A stretch of DNA of 64,000 nt. It comes from Locusta migratoria (taxonomy: Eukaryota; Arthropoda; Insecta; Orthoptera; Acrididae). The notes under the pieces were generated by a model, which was not told where the DNA came from, made no database searches, and was given only the letters and a program-made list of their open reading frames with translations. The position numbers and the translations under genes are program-made. The DNA lies in the NCBI GenBank assembly GCA_026315105.1, contig CM048750.1, forward strand, positions 167,552,549-167,616,548. Direction: 5' to 3'. Each line of letters opens with the position of its first letter. The first letter of the stretch is position 1. Positions 34,749-45,444 of the stretch are shown here, one piece after another.

Positions 34749-34785
34749 TTCTGAAGATGACATAGCTCATTGAAACCGGTAAAAA
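34749..34785 (+). ncRNA. Hammerhead-like motif (Penelope type)
   Basis: Core CTGAAGA at 34751-34757, a short ATGA..TCAT stem, GAAAC at 34772-34776 and the palindrome ACCGGT (34775-34780). This fits the minimal-stem-III hammerheads of Penelope-like elements. The stem I pairing is weak (about 3 bp). Confidence 0.5.
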
Positions 34786-34948
34786 TCAGCAAATAAAATA
34801 AATTAGCGATCTTGGTTGAAGAAAGTGTACTTTATATAAATTTGACGTAACTTTTGGTGAACATGTTTAAGTTCTTAATTTGACTATAAGAAATAACCTA
34901 ACACTAATGGATATTGTCAAAGGACGACTCACCCGTCAAGGAGAATAC

Positions 34949-35135
34949 GTTTGTATAGCTTATGGGACTTAACTACGGGGTCATCAGTCCCTAAACTTAC
35001 AAACTACTTATGAACTAGCTAACACTAAGGACAGCACAAATATCCATGCCCGAGGGGGGATTCGAACCCCCGACCGTAGTGGCCGTGCAAGACCGTGACT
35101 GGAGTGCCTCAGTCCCCTCGGTCACCGCGGCCGGC
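34949..35135 (-). mobile_element. SINE-A copy with 12-bp TSD
   Basis: CAAGGAGAATAC flanks a full antisense SINE-A at 34937-34948 and 35136-35147. Confidence 0.95.
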
Positions 35136-35147
35136 CAAGGAGAATAC

Positions 35148-36464
35148 TAACGTTGTCGAAAAACACCAGTTTATCATACCTTTAACATACTGGAACAGAA
35201 CTTTCAAACTCTGAGCACGGCTAGTTGTTGGAAAGGTAACCTTGGCTGACTTAGGCTTGTGTAAAGCCTAACTGAGTGGCCGTGTGTGCGGGTCGTGCTC
35301 TTTTGTACACCATCCTTGTGTTTGTTGACTTTGGACGTCGTCCTGATTTCTCCTCGTGTCCACAGCAGGATAGTCCTCGTGCAAGGTATATAGAGAAGTC
35401 CTCACGCACAGGCATGAGCGCACAGAAACCGTTGCTCCGCACACGACTGCGACTGAAACAGCACAGGCTGGGGCCTTAACCCTCCACTGCACTGTGTGGA
35501 TGTTGATATACACGTTTCGAGAACACTGTTTCTTCGAATAATGTATCTTTGCCATCCACGCGAACTGTGTACTTCGGTATGCATTTGTGCTACCGGAGCA
35601 TCGCAGCAGAAGGCGCACCTGCTTAAAGACAGCCGGGGGGGGGGGGTGCGCAGTAACTACTGCGCAGAAGCAAACGAATTTCTGTTGTTCTGCGCATGAC
35701 GTCACGAAAGAACACTTCCCTCGCGCCCAGACCTGTCTATTTGACACTTTGTAATTTCGTGTTTGATGAGTAATGTCTGTTTCGCTAAGTTACTGTTTAG
35801 TGAGTGATTTGCCTGTGAAAGTGTTTTAATGTTGTTATTAGGTGTAATTCTCACAGTCGAAATATATATAAAAATAAAAAAAAATAAAAAAAAAAAGTGA
35901 CGAAACTGCTGCTCCCATCGATCTCCAGACTTACAAGCCACTCCAACCATCCTACCGATATATAAAAGAGATTTAAACAGTACTGCATTGTGCAAGTCTG
36001 CAAAAAATCTGACATGGAAAGACCATGTAAATGTTAAAAATGCCAGGATACCCTCCACTCACTCTCTAGACACGGATTATATCAAGGATTTGCGTGCAGA
36101 ACTGCTAAATTCACTGTCAAAACGTATGCCTAAGAAGACATGGATATCCATCTTGTAATTTGTCCTTGCCGTGTCATAGCTCAGCCAGTGACAGCACCCA
36201 GAGAATAACAGAAGGTAGCAAATAACGTTTCAACGAAAGTGAAATTCGGATAAAAATGTTGACAAATGTCCTTTTGCGGATGATGTTTGTAATGATTCAG
36301 ATGAAGTCCCTTTATAGAATTCCATAGCGTCACTGCAGAGGAGATATTCTCATCTTAAAACGTGTGCATGAAATTGCGAGCACTTACAAATATCTTCGAA
36401 GTCATTTGTCATCAACTAAACCTCTGTAGGAAGGGGAAACTAACAAAAGAGTTTTGGCTCGTGA
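35148..36464. other. Unassigned, GC-richer centre
   Basis: The minus frame 35747-35268 (159 codons) is cysteine- and valine-rich but shows no domain. A G-run sits at 35636-35646 and an A-rich tract at 35875-35896. An LTR or a promoter is possible, but no repeat partner is visible in the window. Confidence 0.3.
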
Positions 36465-36472
36465 AATTAAGC

Positions 36473-36672
36473 GTGCCGCGGTGGAGTAGCCGAGCGGTCT
36501 AAAGCACCTCGCTGCGGAGCGCGCAGTTGCTCGCCATGGAGGTTCGAGTCCTCCCTGGGACATGGGTGTGTGTGTTTGTCCGTAGGTTAGTTTACCTAGG
36601 TTTAAGTAGTTTGTAAGCTACGGACTGATGACCACGCAGTTTGGTCCGATAATTTACAGACATTTGATTTGT
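36473..36672 (+). mobile_element. SINE-B copy with 8-bp TSD
   Basis: A full copy with the head GGTGGAGTAGCCGAGCGGTC and AATTAAGC at 36465-36472 and 36673-36680. The tail hairpin arms are CGGACT (36621-36626) and GGTCCG (36643-36648). Confidence 0.92.
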
Positions 36673-36680
36673 AATTAAGC

Positions 36681-37924
36681 TTATACTAGGCAAAATCTTT
36701 TTACCGAATCAAATCAGCAGTCCTTTCCACGTTTCAAACCAAATTCGATGGAGAAAAGAATGCATTTGCAAATTCGACCACTTTACGTGCCTTTTTGTAG
36801 AAAATCTATAATTTTTTCAAGGAAAAACTCGAATAACCTTTACCTGCAGAGGTAATATTGCTATCTTTGGTAAACCGCAGTTTCTGTTACAACTCCGGTA
36901 TTTTAAATGACGTTTTAGTGATGATGAAAACGCAGGCTTAAACACTGAGAATGAAACTCGAGGGAAACGACAGTGTCCGTAGATCTTGATTACTTGTTAA
37001 CTTCTTCTCAGACCCAAGTCAGCAAACAAAATGCTCATTTACAACATTTAGTTTGGCAATCAACTGCAACAACAGGCTACACTTTGTTTTTGTATGTTTC
37101 GATTCGATAGATGCTTGAACTTTCGAAGTCAGTAGTGTCTGTCTGAAGGTTGGACAAGCTACAGAATTTAGCTATAGCAGACAACAAATCTACTTACCAT
37201 TGTTTCAAAAGAAAGTGAATGACACCACAAACGCGCCGTTCCCGAGGCAGACGCTGTTCCTGCGTGACGTCACAGCCGCAGCCAATAGCAGCACAGAACG
37301 CTTACTGCTCAATCTTAGTTGTTTTACGGACCTTGAAGACAGTGTAGCTAAAGTTGACAGAACCGATGTTAGCGTCTAGAAGGCTGCGAGTTCGGCGCAG
37401 GGCTGTTAGGTGTATGATGATGATACAACTTCCACGATTTCTGCTTTCTGCCACGTAGAAATGACTTATTTTCACAGTTTACAAAACTTGAAAAGTATGT
37501 TGCGATGTCAGTAATATTTTGTCAATCGGTGTATCCAAGTATTTTTTATGTCTGTCTCACTTTTTTAAAAATATATAACAACCAAAATTGATTTTAAAAT
37601 ACATACCACAAACTTAGTTTCACTAACTACCATCAGATAATATGAATACTTTACATAACAGAGGCAGTATACAATTTTGATCAGTTACTTTCCCTTCAGG
37701 GGCTCCACGAGGTAAACTTTTAATGTTTTTGCTGTACAAATCTACCCGTTATTGCGGTTCTCGTGCAATCCAGTGTTAAGAAAAAGAAAAGACCGTAACA
37801 CCCATAACGGCTAGTACTTTTACATGGAAGAGGCAACAAATCGAGTAAAAGAACAGGCGCTTCTCTTCTTTGTATGTGTGTGTGTGTGTGTGTGTGTCAT
37901 CGAATATTACACATGTTCGCTTTC
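36681..37924. other. Unassigned stretch
   Basis: No coding or repeat family is recognised. A short GT run lies at 37876-37898 just before the RTE fragment. Confidence 0.35.
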
Positions 37925-38412
37925 AGATTTTATAGTAAAGTGAATGTTAATTTAAGTGTAAGGAAGTCTTTTTTGAAGGCATTTGTGTGGAATGTTGCTT
38001 AGTACGGGAGTGAAACATGGACGATAAACAGTGCTGACAGGAAGAGAATAGAGGCTTTTGGTATGTGGTGCTACAGAAGAATGCTGAAGATTAGGTGGGT
38101 AGATCGCGTAACTAATAAAGAGGTACTGAACAGAATTGGGTAGAAAAGGAATTTCTGGCATACCTTGACTAAAAGAAGGGACCGCTTGGTAGGACACATT
38201 ATTAGACATCGAGGAATCGTAAATTTAGCATAGGAGGGAAGTGTGAGGGATAAAAATCGCAGAGGGAGACCAAGAGACGCATATAGTAAGCAGATTCAAA
38301 TTGATGTGGGCTGTCGTTCTTATGGGGAGATGAAGAGGCTTGCTCAGGATAGAATAGGATGCAGATCTGCATCAAATCAGTCTCTGGACTGAAGACCATA
38401 ACAACAACAGTA
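37925..38412 (+). mobile_element. RTE LINE 3' end, decayed
   Basis: The same C-terminal block as the copy 70 bp downstream, beginning at the VNLSVRKSFLKAF-like point. It includes the GSETWTINSADRKRIEAF region and ends with GAAGACCATAACAACAACAG. Four in-frame stops (for example in place of Leu-Tyr before GSETW) show that it is the older or less constrained copy. Confidence 0.92.
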
Positions 38413-38479
38413 AAATGATAAGGAAATTGTATTCATTACTTGAAGATCACGCAGTTTTCTTCCATGTGGAGAAATATAT

Positions 38480-39080
38480 ATAAAGGAGGTAGATGAGTTT
38501 TGTTACTTGGGCAGTAAAATAACAAATGATGGTCGCAGTACAGAGGATATAAAAAACAGAATGGCAATGGGTAGAAAAGCGTTCTTGAAAAAGAGAAATT
38601 TGTTAACATCGAATATTGATTTAAGACTAAGGAAGTCCTTTCTGAAGGCATTTGTATGGAGTGTTGCCTTGTATGGGAGTGAGACATGGACGATAAACAG
38701 TGCGGACAGGAAGAGGATTGAGGCTTTTGAAATATGGTGCTACAGAAGAATGCTAAATATTAGGTGGGTGGATCCCGTAACTAATGAGGAGGTACTGAAC
38801 AGAATTGGGGAGAAAAGAAATTTCTGGCATACCTTGACTAAAAGAAGGGATAGATTGGTAGGACACATTCTTAGACATCAAGGAATTGTGAATTTAGCAT
38901 TGGAGGGAAGAGTGTGGGGTAAAAATCGCAGAGGAAGACCAAGACATGGATACAGTAAGCAAATTCAGACAGATGTAGGTTGCCGTTCTTATGTGGAGAT
39001 GAAGAGGCTTGCTCAGGATAGGGTATTGTGGAGAGCTGCATCAAACCAGTCTCCGGACTGAAGACCACAACAACAACATA
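38480..39080 (+). mobile_element. RTE LINE 3' end, best preserved
   Basis: An uninterrupted C-terminal frame of 184 codons at 38507-39061. It begins in the GSKITNDGRSTEDIKNRMAM segment and passes through KAFLKKRNLLTSNIDLRLRK, LYGSETWTINSADRKRIEAF, EIWCYRRMLNIRWVDPVTNE, RDRLVGHILRHQGIVNLALE and KNRRGRPRH. It stops 19 bp before the family terminus AAGACCACAACAACAACAT. This is the post-RT domain. The RT core is not present, so it is a 5'-truncated insertion. The clean frame suggests a fairly young copy. It serves here as the reference for the other RTE pieces. Confidence 0.93.
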
Positions 39081-39118
39081 TAAATAAATAAATATATAAA
39101 TATATTGAAATATTCCAG

Positions 39119-39808
39119 AGGTGTTCAAATGAAAAGGTACGAAACTTCTTAACAAGCAAACCGGTTGAAATTTGAATACGCCGCTTTGAGATAACGTTGT
39201 GCGAGATCTAGGAACGCGAAAATGCATCTTCAGCTCCCCCTTTTAATTTCAAGGCTGTGTCCTCGCCAGACAGGGTGATGTTCATCGTTAATTTTGACGT
39301 CCGATGCTCATCGACTTCCTCGAGCACGAAAAAAAACATTAACATGACGTGTACTGTGAGACACTCCGTAGCCTACGCAAGTCCATCAATAGCAAAAGGC
39401 CTGGGCTGCTCACGGAGGGAGTGATTCTGCTCCATGGTAACGCGCGTCCACACGTCTCCAGGGTCACACAAAGCGTACTGGTCAAGTTCAAGTGGCAGCA
39501 GCTTGAGCATCTGCCCTACAGCCCGGACACGTCGCCCTGTGACTTCTATCTGTTTCGTCCGCTAAATGAAAACATAAAACAAATAAATAAATGAAAAAAA
39601 AAACACACACACAAAACCTCAAAAGGTAGGCGCTTCAACTCTGACGGTGAACTGAAGGACTGGCTCTTGGCACAGCCACATGAATTCTGGAAACAGGAAA
39701 TCCTTCGGCTCAAACATTGGGATAGTTGTGCGCAGGCCTTTGGTGATTACTTTTGAATAAAGACTTCAGTTATACCGACAGGGTCTTTTCGTACCTTTCA
39801 TTTGAAGA
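39119..39808 (+). mobile_element. Mariner element, internally deleted
   Basis: Inverted ends are visible: TTCAAATGAAAAGGTACGAA on the left (39124-39143) and TTCAAATGAAAGGTACGAAA on the right, read on the other strand. The transposase part (39349-39594) has CETLRSLRKSI, KRPGLLTEGVILLHGNARPH and LPYSPDTSPCDFYLF. The second catalytic Asp (normally HDNAR) is Gly, while the last Asp is kept. A low-complexity A/CA stretch interrupts at 39575-39615. The C-terminus then resumes as FNSDGELKDW, LAQPHEFWKQEILRL and AFGDYF. The N-terminal DNA-binding domain is deleted. Non-functional. Confidence 0.9.
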
Positions 39809-40371
39809 TCCGTCGTAGATGACAATCCACCTCTTGGTATGGGCAGTTGGACTTCGGCTGGTTAAATTCTTTTAGAAAAAAAAACCTAATAACCGTATTT
39901 AAAGATTTATTAATTGCAGCATGGGGCCTGTAGATGATAAGAATGCCGAAACTGGTTATAAGAGTAAAACTTAAAAAAGAAACGGTTGTTTGGTTTTTCT
40001 TCAAACATTTTAAATGCACTTTTCACGTAGTCACTGGAAGTAAAACTTGTTTTTGAAACACTGCATATGGAGGACATGAAATGTTTGAATTTACTGATCA
40101 ATAGCTCAAGCAATACTGAGGTGCCTGGTGTCGATCCATGCTGAAACACACGTATTATAGTCCGCGTCACGTAAGAAGGCAGTCCAGTTTTTAGCCGTTC
40201 TTCGCGTCCCCCTCCATTACCCCACTGTCAGCCAATAATATTCAATCCCAAGGTGTGTGGCTGGCCGCGAGATACGGAATGTTTCTCCCACAGCTTCAAC
40301 TGTTTGGGCTCGGTCGTAGCTCCTCCCCTTCACACTTCCCCTATCGCTCTGCCTCTATGCGCGGAAGCGCC
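39809..40371. other. Unassigned stretch
   Basis: Minus frames of 73-86 codons here show no motif. Nothing else was seen. Confidence 0.3.
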
Positions 40372-40625
40372 TTCCTACGTGACGCCAACTATAGTGATGT
40401 AGCGTCCACTGATTCTGGCATCCATTCCATCATACAGAGGGCGAACACTGTCTCGGAAATCATTCCGCGCCTTCTCGACATGTTCAAACAGTGCTGCAAA
40501 AGTAGCATATGTCCATTGCAGTCCCATCATGTCCTCCACAAACGTGACTGGAGATCTTGCTGGCCAGGGAAACTGCTGCACATTTCGCACAGCACATTGA
40601 GTTTCCCTCCAGCATTATCCTCTTG
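40372..40625 (-). pseudogene. Tc1-like transposase C-terminus
   Basis: The minus frame 40590-40375 reads FPWPARSPVTFVEDMMGLQ, corresponding to the WPARSPDLNPIEHVWD block with changes. It continues with FAALFEHVEKARNDF and DSVRPLYDGMDARISGRYIT, the usual end of Tc1 enzymes. The DDE Glu/Asp region is diverged. The plus-strand 137-codon frame across it is its shadow. Confidence 0.6.
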
Positions 40626-40837
40626 GAACAGTGTATCATCTTCCTATTGCAATAACGGCAAAAGCTGAGGACTACTGTACCCCAATCCGTCTCTCACATG
40701 ATCCTCTGACGACCCTAGTCAACACATACTTGTGACAAAGTCACGGAGGAGGCAGGCGACCATGATTAATAGTAAATAAAGTCTCCATAGGTCTCTGTAT
40801 TGATTAAAGTCATGAAGTGATTACAATATGACTTTAT

Positions 40838-40870
40838 TTGACGCGTTTCGGCCTGGGCCATCATCAGAAT
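40838..40870 (-). ncRNA. Hammerhead-like motif with perfect stem II
   Basis: On the minus strand it reads CTGATGA (40867-40861), then TGGCC-CA-GGCC forming a 4-bp perfect stem II, then GAAAC (40849-40845), then GCGTC with the ACGCGT palindrome as stem III. The core matches the hammerhead consensus fully. The stem I pairing is only partial. The same arrangement is described for Penelope-like elements. Confidence 0.6.
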
Positions 40871-43087
40871 CCATGAAAGGGAAATAATTGTACAATATAA
40901 GAACAGAAATATTGCAAAAACAATCTACAAATTTTGGTGTAAAGATGAAATTCAGCACACGTACCCTGCATACATTGATTACAAGTACGTCAGTACAGGT
41001 TACATGTTCTTGTAACATCAAGCAGCAGACTGAGGGCACGGTAAAGCTAAAATACAGGTTTACAGATTTTAGTCATCAGATGGCGTTCCATTCTTAAACA
41101 TAATGCCTAGTGGCGCCGTTACAAGTGAAATTACGCTAGATAGAATTACAATTTAGCAATAAAATTTTCCTTTTTAAAAATGTTTTTTACAACATGTCCT
41201 ATGGGGTAACAAAATAAATAAATGCTACATATTGCGTCTTGATACAAATTATTGGTGGGTCATAGTAGTTGATCAAAAGAACAAATCGTAAGGTGGCAGA
41301 GTTGGACATTATAAACAAATTAACATCAAGTGATAAACTATATACATAAAGACTCACAGAAAAAGGGTTGCAATGATGAACGTCATAACGATGGTCTAAC
41401 ATATACAGTCAAGCCACGCACGTCGATACTGTGCTGTCGGTGATAAACCGGCTAGACGTGTGGTAGTTCCACTGCTAGTAACCAGTTGACAACGTATTTG
41501 TTGTTGCTACTGGGCTCACAAACTGTTGTATCCAAAGTGGCACGCAACAATTAGCATTAGGCGTGGGCTTAACGAAAATACAGTTTATTACAAGAAGTGT
41601 TATTACACAATCCGTTACACAAAGGTTTGTCGGTCGCAGGCATCAATAGTGAAGTCCGTAGTCACCTGTGACGCGTGTCCTTGCGATTGGAGCGGCCTCA
41701 TCGGGGAGCTATATGGCGGAGCTATATGGCGACGCGACGCCGGCCGTGGTTGCCATGGAGTCGCGGAAGCACTCTATGTGCACGGGCCGCGCCGGCGCTG
41801 TCCGACTCAAAGACCTTGTAAAAATAACCAGACTCCCTGACGGCGCTACCTTCGGCCGGCCGCCATGGTAGTGGCAAGCGTCAGGTAAATACGAGTGTTG
41901 TTAGCAGGTAAATCGTGTATTAAATAGCTACTGCGGGATATGTACACAATTGATAATCACGTCTGTATTGTTTGACTGTCGCAGTGTACGGGAAGCACGA
42001 TGGTGAAGAGCTGCTCAGCGTTTAACTGCATAAATCAATTTAAGAAAGGAATAAACAGATCGAATACAAGTAGCCCTACTACTTGTGTTCAGAGATAGTT
42101 ACTCTTGCTTAACAGACTGTTAGTAAAGACAATAAAAGGGGTCACGAAATTAGTTGCCTCACTGCAGTTCGAATTTTTTGTTTATGAAATTAATATTAGC
42201 AACTTGTAACGCAGAATTTAAAGGTAATCTGTTTTAGCATATAGGTATAACAACTGAAAGGTGTTTGCAGACCTGTGTATAGTTCCATACCGTATATGAA
42301 CGGCACATAGCCAGAGTGGATGCACATTGTGTGAAATTCAACCCTGTGACGATAGCTGTTGACTTTTAAGCAGTTCACTCTACTGTAAGGTATTTGGCTT
42401 ACAGCATTAAAATGCTAATTGCTAGATACCCTAATGCTAATGTTAGATGCCTTAGTTAAGAAAAAGTTACTTCGTGTTCTTAAAAGAATTTGGTAGTGGC
42501 TGACTGCTGTATTCACAACGAAACAAGCTATTTTTCAGTTATGTATCTGATGGTATATTTCAGTTTCACAATCGATTTTTAACATTAGCTGTTTCAGTCA
42601 GCCCTGTTTGATTTTTTGGTGCTATGAAATATCTAAATACTGGAGAATACGGCATTAAAGCAAAGACGCAAAGTGTGAAACTCTTCCGAAATTAATGTTT
42701 GTACAAAAGTTTCACAATCGAACAATATACTGAGAAAGTGCCAAAAAATCGTGTCTGACGATAAATTCCGTTCATATGCTGCACTTAGAACGCAAAAAAT
42801 CTACATGATCTAGTTCGGTTTCGTTAGGAAGAGGAAACGCTGTTGGCCAATTTCTACACCGTATGTGTAATAAATTTACACACAAACGATAGTTGCTGTA
42901 TATTCAAGGAGTCTGAAGCTGTTTTCGCGACTTAAATGAATACTCTCTCTAATCAAAAGTGTCTTAAGCACATTAAAGTTCGCGCGGATGTTTGCCACTA
43001 AAATGGCAGCCAAGGCGCTCTTCAATTTGTCCGCTGTTCCCAGTCGGCCGCTTACGCGATTGTGGGGGCTTGGTCCGGCTGTACGGA
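40871..43087. other. Mostly unassigned, with a GC-rich block
   Basis: 41640-41900 is GC-rich with a 13-bp tandem (GAGCTATATGGCG twice, 41706-41731) and a CAGGTAAAT donor-like site near 41882. It could be another promoter-like island or a transposon end. The remainder shows nothing recognisable. Confidence 0.3.
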
Positions 43088-43097
43088 GCTGCGCATG

Positions 43098-43299
43098 CCA
43101 CGGTGGAGTAGCCGAGCGGTCTAAAGCGTCTCGCTGCGGAGCGCGCGGTTGCTCTCCGTGGAGGTTCGAGTCCTCCCTGGGGCATGGGTGTGTGTGTGTT
43201 TGTCCTTAGGTTAGTTCACCTAGGTTTAAGTAGTTTGTAAGCTACGGACTGATGAGCACGCAGATTGGTCCGATAGATTTACAGACATTTGAACATTTG
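43098..43299 (+). mobile_element. SINE-B copy with 10-bp TSD
   Basis: GCTGCGCATG flanks it at 43088-43097 and 43300-43309. The hairpin arms are CGGACT (43245-43250) and GGTCCG (43267-43272). It landed in a GC-rich block that continues on both sides. Confidence 0.94.
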
Positions 43300-43309
43300 G
43301 CTGCGCATG

Positions 43310-43500
43310 TGCCGGCGGGAGCGGCGCCCTCTGCAGGGCCATGGCGCGGGAGGCTAAAGCTCTGTATAGGGAAAGTATGGCCATCCTTTTCCGCGCCGCT
43401 TGCCGCCATCTGCAGCTCGTGATTGGCTGAAACCGAGTCACATGGTTCTTTCCGCCATCTTGGTCCTATACGTTGCTTGGCTGCCATGAGAAGTCTTGTG
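43310..43500. promoter_or_regulatory. GC-rich block with YY1-like sites
   Basis: Together with 42980-43090 this forms a CpG-rich island of about 300 bp, split by the SINE. CCGCCATCTTGG near 43451 is a strong YY1-type match, and GCCGCCATCTGC lies near 43403. A housekeeping-type promoter is possible. However, 43353-43383 is repeated inverted at 44787-44817, which also fits a transposon end. Confidence 0.25.
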
Positions 43501-44660
43501 AATATTCTTATGTTTTGTTTTGAATAACGCCTCAGTGTTGTACTTTTGGGTGTTTTTAAGAAGCGAAGAAGGTAGGTAAACATTATAGTACTTCCATTAG
43601 GTATCAGAAATGCAGGATGATTAACAGCCTGGCTGATGAAAGTCGTCAGAGAAAACTAGGAGTTCAGAAACGAACTTCAGTTGTTGTGCTGTGATGATTT
43701 TAATTCATAATGTAAATTAATAGAGTAAAGATTCACTGACGAATGGATCACGCAGCAGATACCTATATATTATTAACTTGAATAAATTTGTGAAGAAAAT
43801 TCCTGCACAATGTCGTGAGGTTAAATTATTCACGCGTCGTTGATTTTATCTGCAGGTAGTTGTCGAAAATACACTTTTTTTAAAAATTTTTACATATTAG
43901 TGAATGAACTAGATTCCCGTTTAGATATGAAATTAACATACAGTTCCTGAAACAAGCTTTTCTCATTCGTTTTCATGTGTTAGTGTGTCATATCAGGAAA
44001 CAAAGAATTTAAACAAGACAAATATTAGACATTCAAATGTAATTGGCTTTGTAAAGACACCTTTAATTTCTGTTTCTGGTAAAAGACATGTAGTGGGTAT
44101 CTCCTTGCATTTTTCATAGTTCATGTAAGATATAAGTACATAATAAGCAAGAAAATACTCATCAAAGACTTTTCCATGATCTCAATTACACTATACTCCG
44201 ATGACGACATGTTCGCGGTCTATTGAAATATTTGGCTACGGTAGAGGTCAATCTGAATTTATAGGTGAACTCTTTAGATATAGAGCCACAAACCAGTTTT
44301 CTTAAAATCGGATGTAAGTATTCCGTAGAGCAGCCAGGTCCGCACGAACAGAAGTACGCGAAGTTCCCGCATCTGTCCGTCGGATATAACAGCCTGTATC
44401 TCGAGAATGAGAAGAGTTATCGTTCTGCTCTGAACCTTAAATAAAATTTCGATATCTTACCTACATTTCGTCCGCAGCATTGTATGAGCTAAAATCAACC
44501 ATACGCAAAGTCTACGCAATGCGACTTTTCCTCTGCAAACTCTTCAAAACTTTGTGCAGTAGTTTACTTAATTTGATGTAGCACGGAAACTACAAGTAAT
44601 AATGAAAAGAAATTGAGATCATTATCGAGAGAATGTATCACACTATAACACGCGAAAAAA
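43501..44660. other. Unassigned AT-rich stretch
   Basis: No coding or repeat signal is recognised. It lies between the two inverted GC-rich copies. Confidence 0.35.
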
Positions 44661-44786
44661 TTATTTTTTTTTATTGAATGGTTTTCTCAAAATCGGTTGA
44701 TAAGTATTGTTAAGCGCTCGGAACATAGTAGCGGTCGGCGTGTAAGCAGCAGCGGAATAGGCCCAACATGGCTGCCGCTGGCAGGC

Positions 44787-44817
44787 TGGCCATACTTTCC
44801 CTACACAGAGCTTTAGC
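44787..44817. repeat. Inverted partner of 43353-43383
   Basis: 31 bp matching the complement of 43353-43383 with a single difference. The core is GGGAAAGTATGGCCA. The pair spans about 1.46 kb. Confidence 0.85.
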
Positions 44818-44869
44818 GGGAGACCTGCTGCAGGCGCCACGGTGCGGGCATTGACGATATCACACAAAC

Positions 44870-45150
44870 ACTATATCTGTGCTGTGGTAGCCGTACCATC
44901 TGCCACTGCTGCCCTTACTATGCAGTAATCTTGCCGGACGCCTATGTTACATGGACGTACAGAACCTAGTCTTTGGACGTAATAATGTTCATATAACCTT
45001 TGCGACCAGCATCGATGCACAACTGATGCAGTACGTCCAACATGTGTGGCAATTCTCCGAAAGTACAATCCCGCCGGTGGGAAGGCCTTGACTGGATCCC
45101 TTTCAGTCGTTCAGTTGGCTGTAGGAAGCACGAGTGGAGTCTCCGTGGCA
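44870..45150 (-). pseudogene. Tc1-like transposase N-terminal fragment
   Basis: The minus frame 45068-44871 reads FRRIATHVGRTASVVHRCW, then RLGSVRPCN and DYCIVRAAVADGTATTAQI. This is the helix-turn-helix and linker region of a Tc1-type enzyme. The rest is absent. It differs in sequence from the copy at 16-17.7 kb. Confidence 0.7.
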
Positions 45151-45444
45151 CAGGTTGTTATCAATCTGAGCCTTGTGCCTATACGCATGTCGTGTTAAAC
45201 GGTGCACACATATGGCGCTCCGTCAACTGTGTCACTACCCTATCGGTTGGCGGAAGACGTTGAAACCGTTATCAGCACATCAACTATCCCTCAGATGGCA
45301 TTTACCAACATAGGATCAAAATCGACGTTATTTTTCTAGGTGTAGAAATTTGTTCCGGCAGTATAATTATTGAGGCCATGTACGATGATTGGCAACGCTG
45401 CTGTGGAGACACTATGCAATGGAATCTACTATTGTCACTGATAG

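Noticed and set aside
35224..35700. Possible solo LTR starting TGTTGG
   Set aside because: No matching CA end, TSD or second copy found in the window.
35268..35747. 159-codon minus-strand open frame
   Set aside because: No domain, signal or conserved motif; composition follows the local GC. Opposite-strand frames are similar in length.
40255..40668. 137-codon plus-strand open frame
   Set aside because: It is the shadow of the antisense Tc1-like C-terminus.
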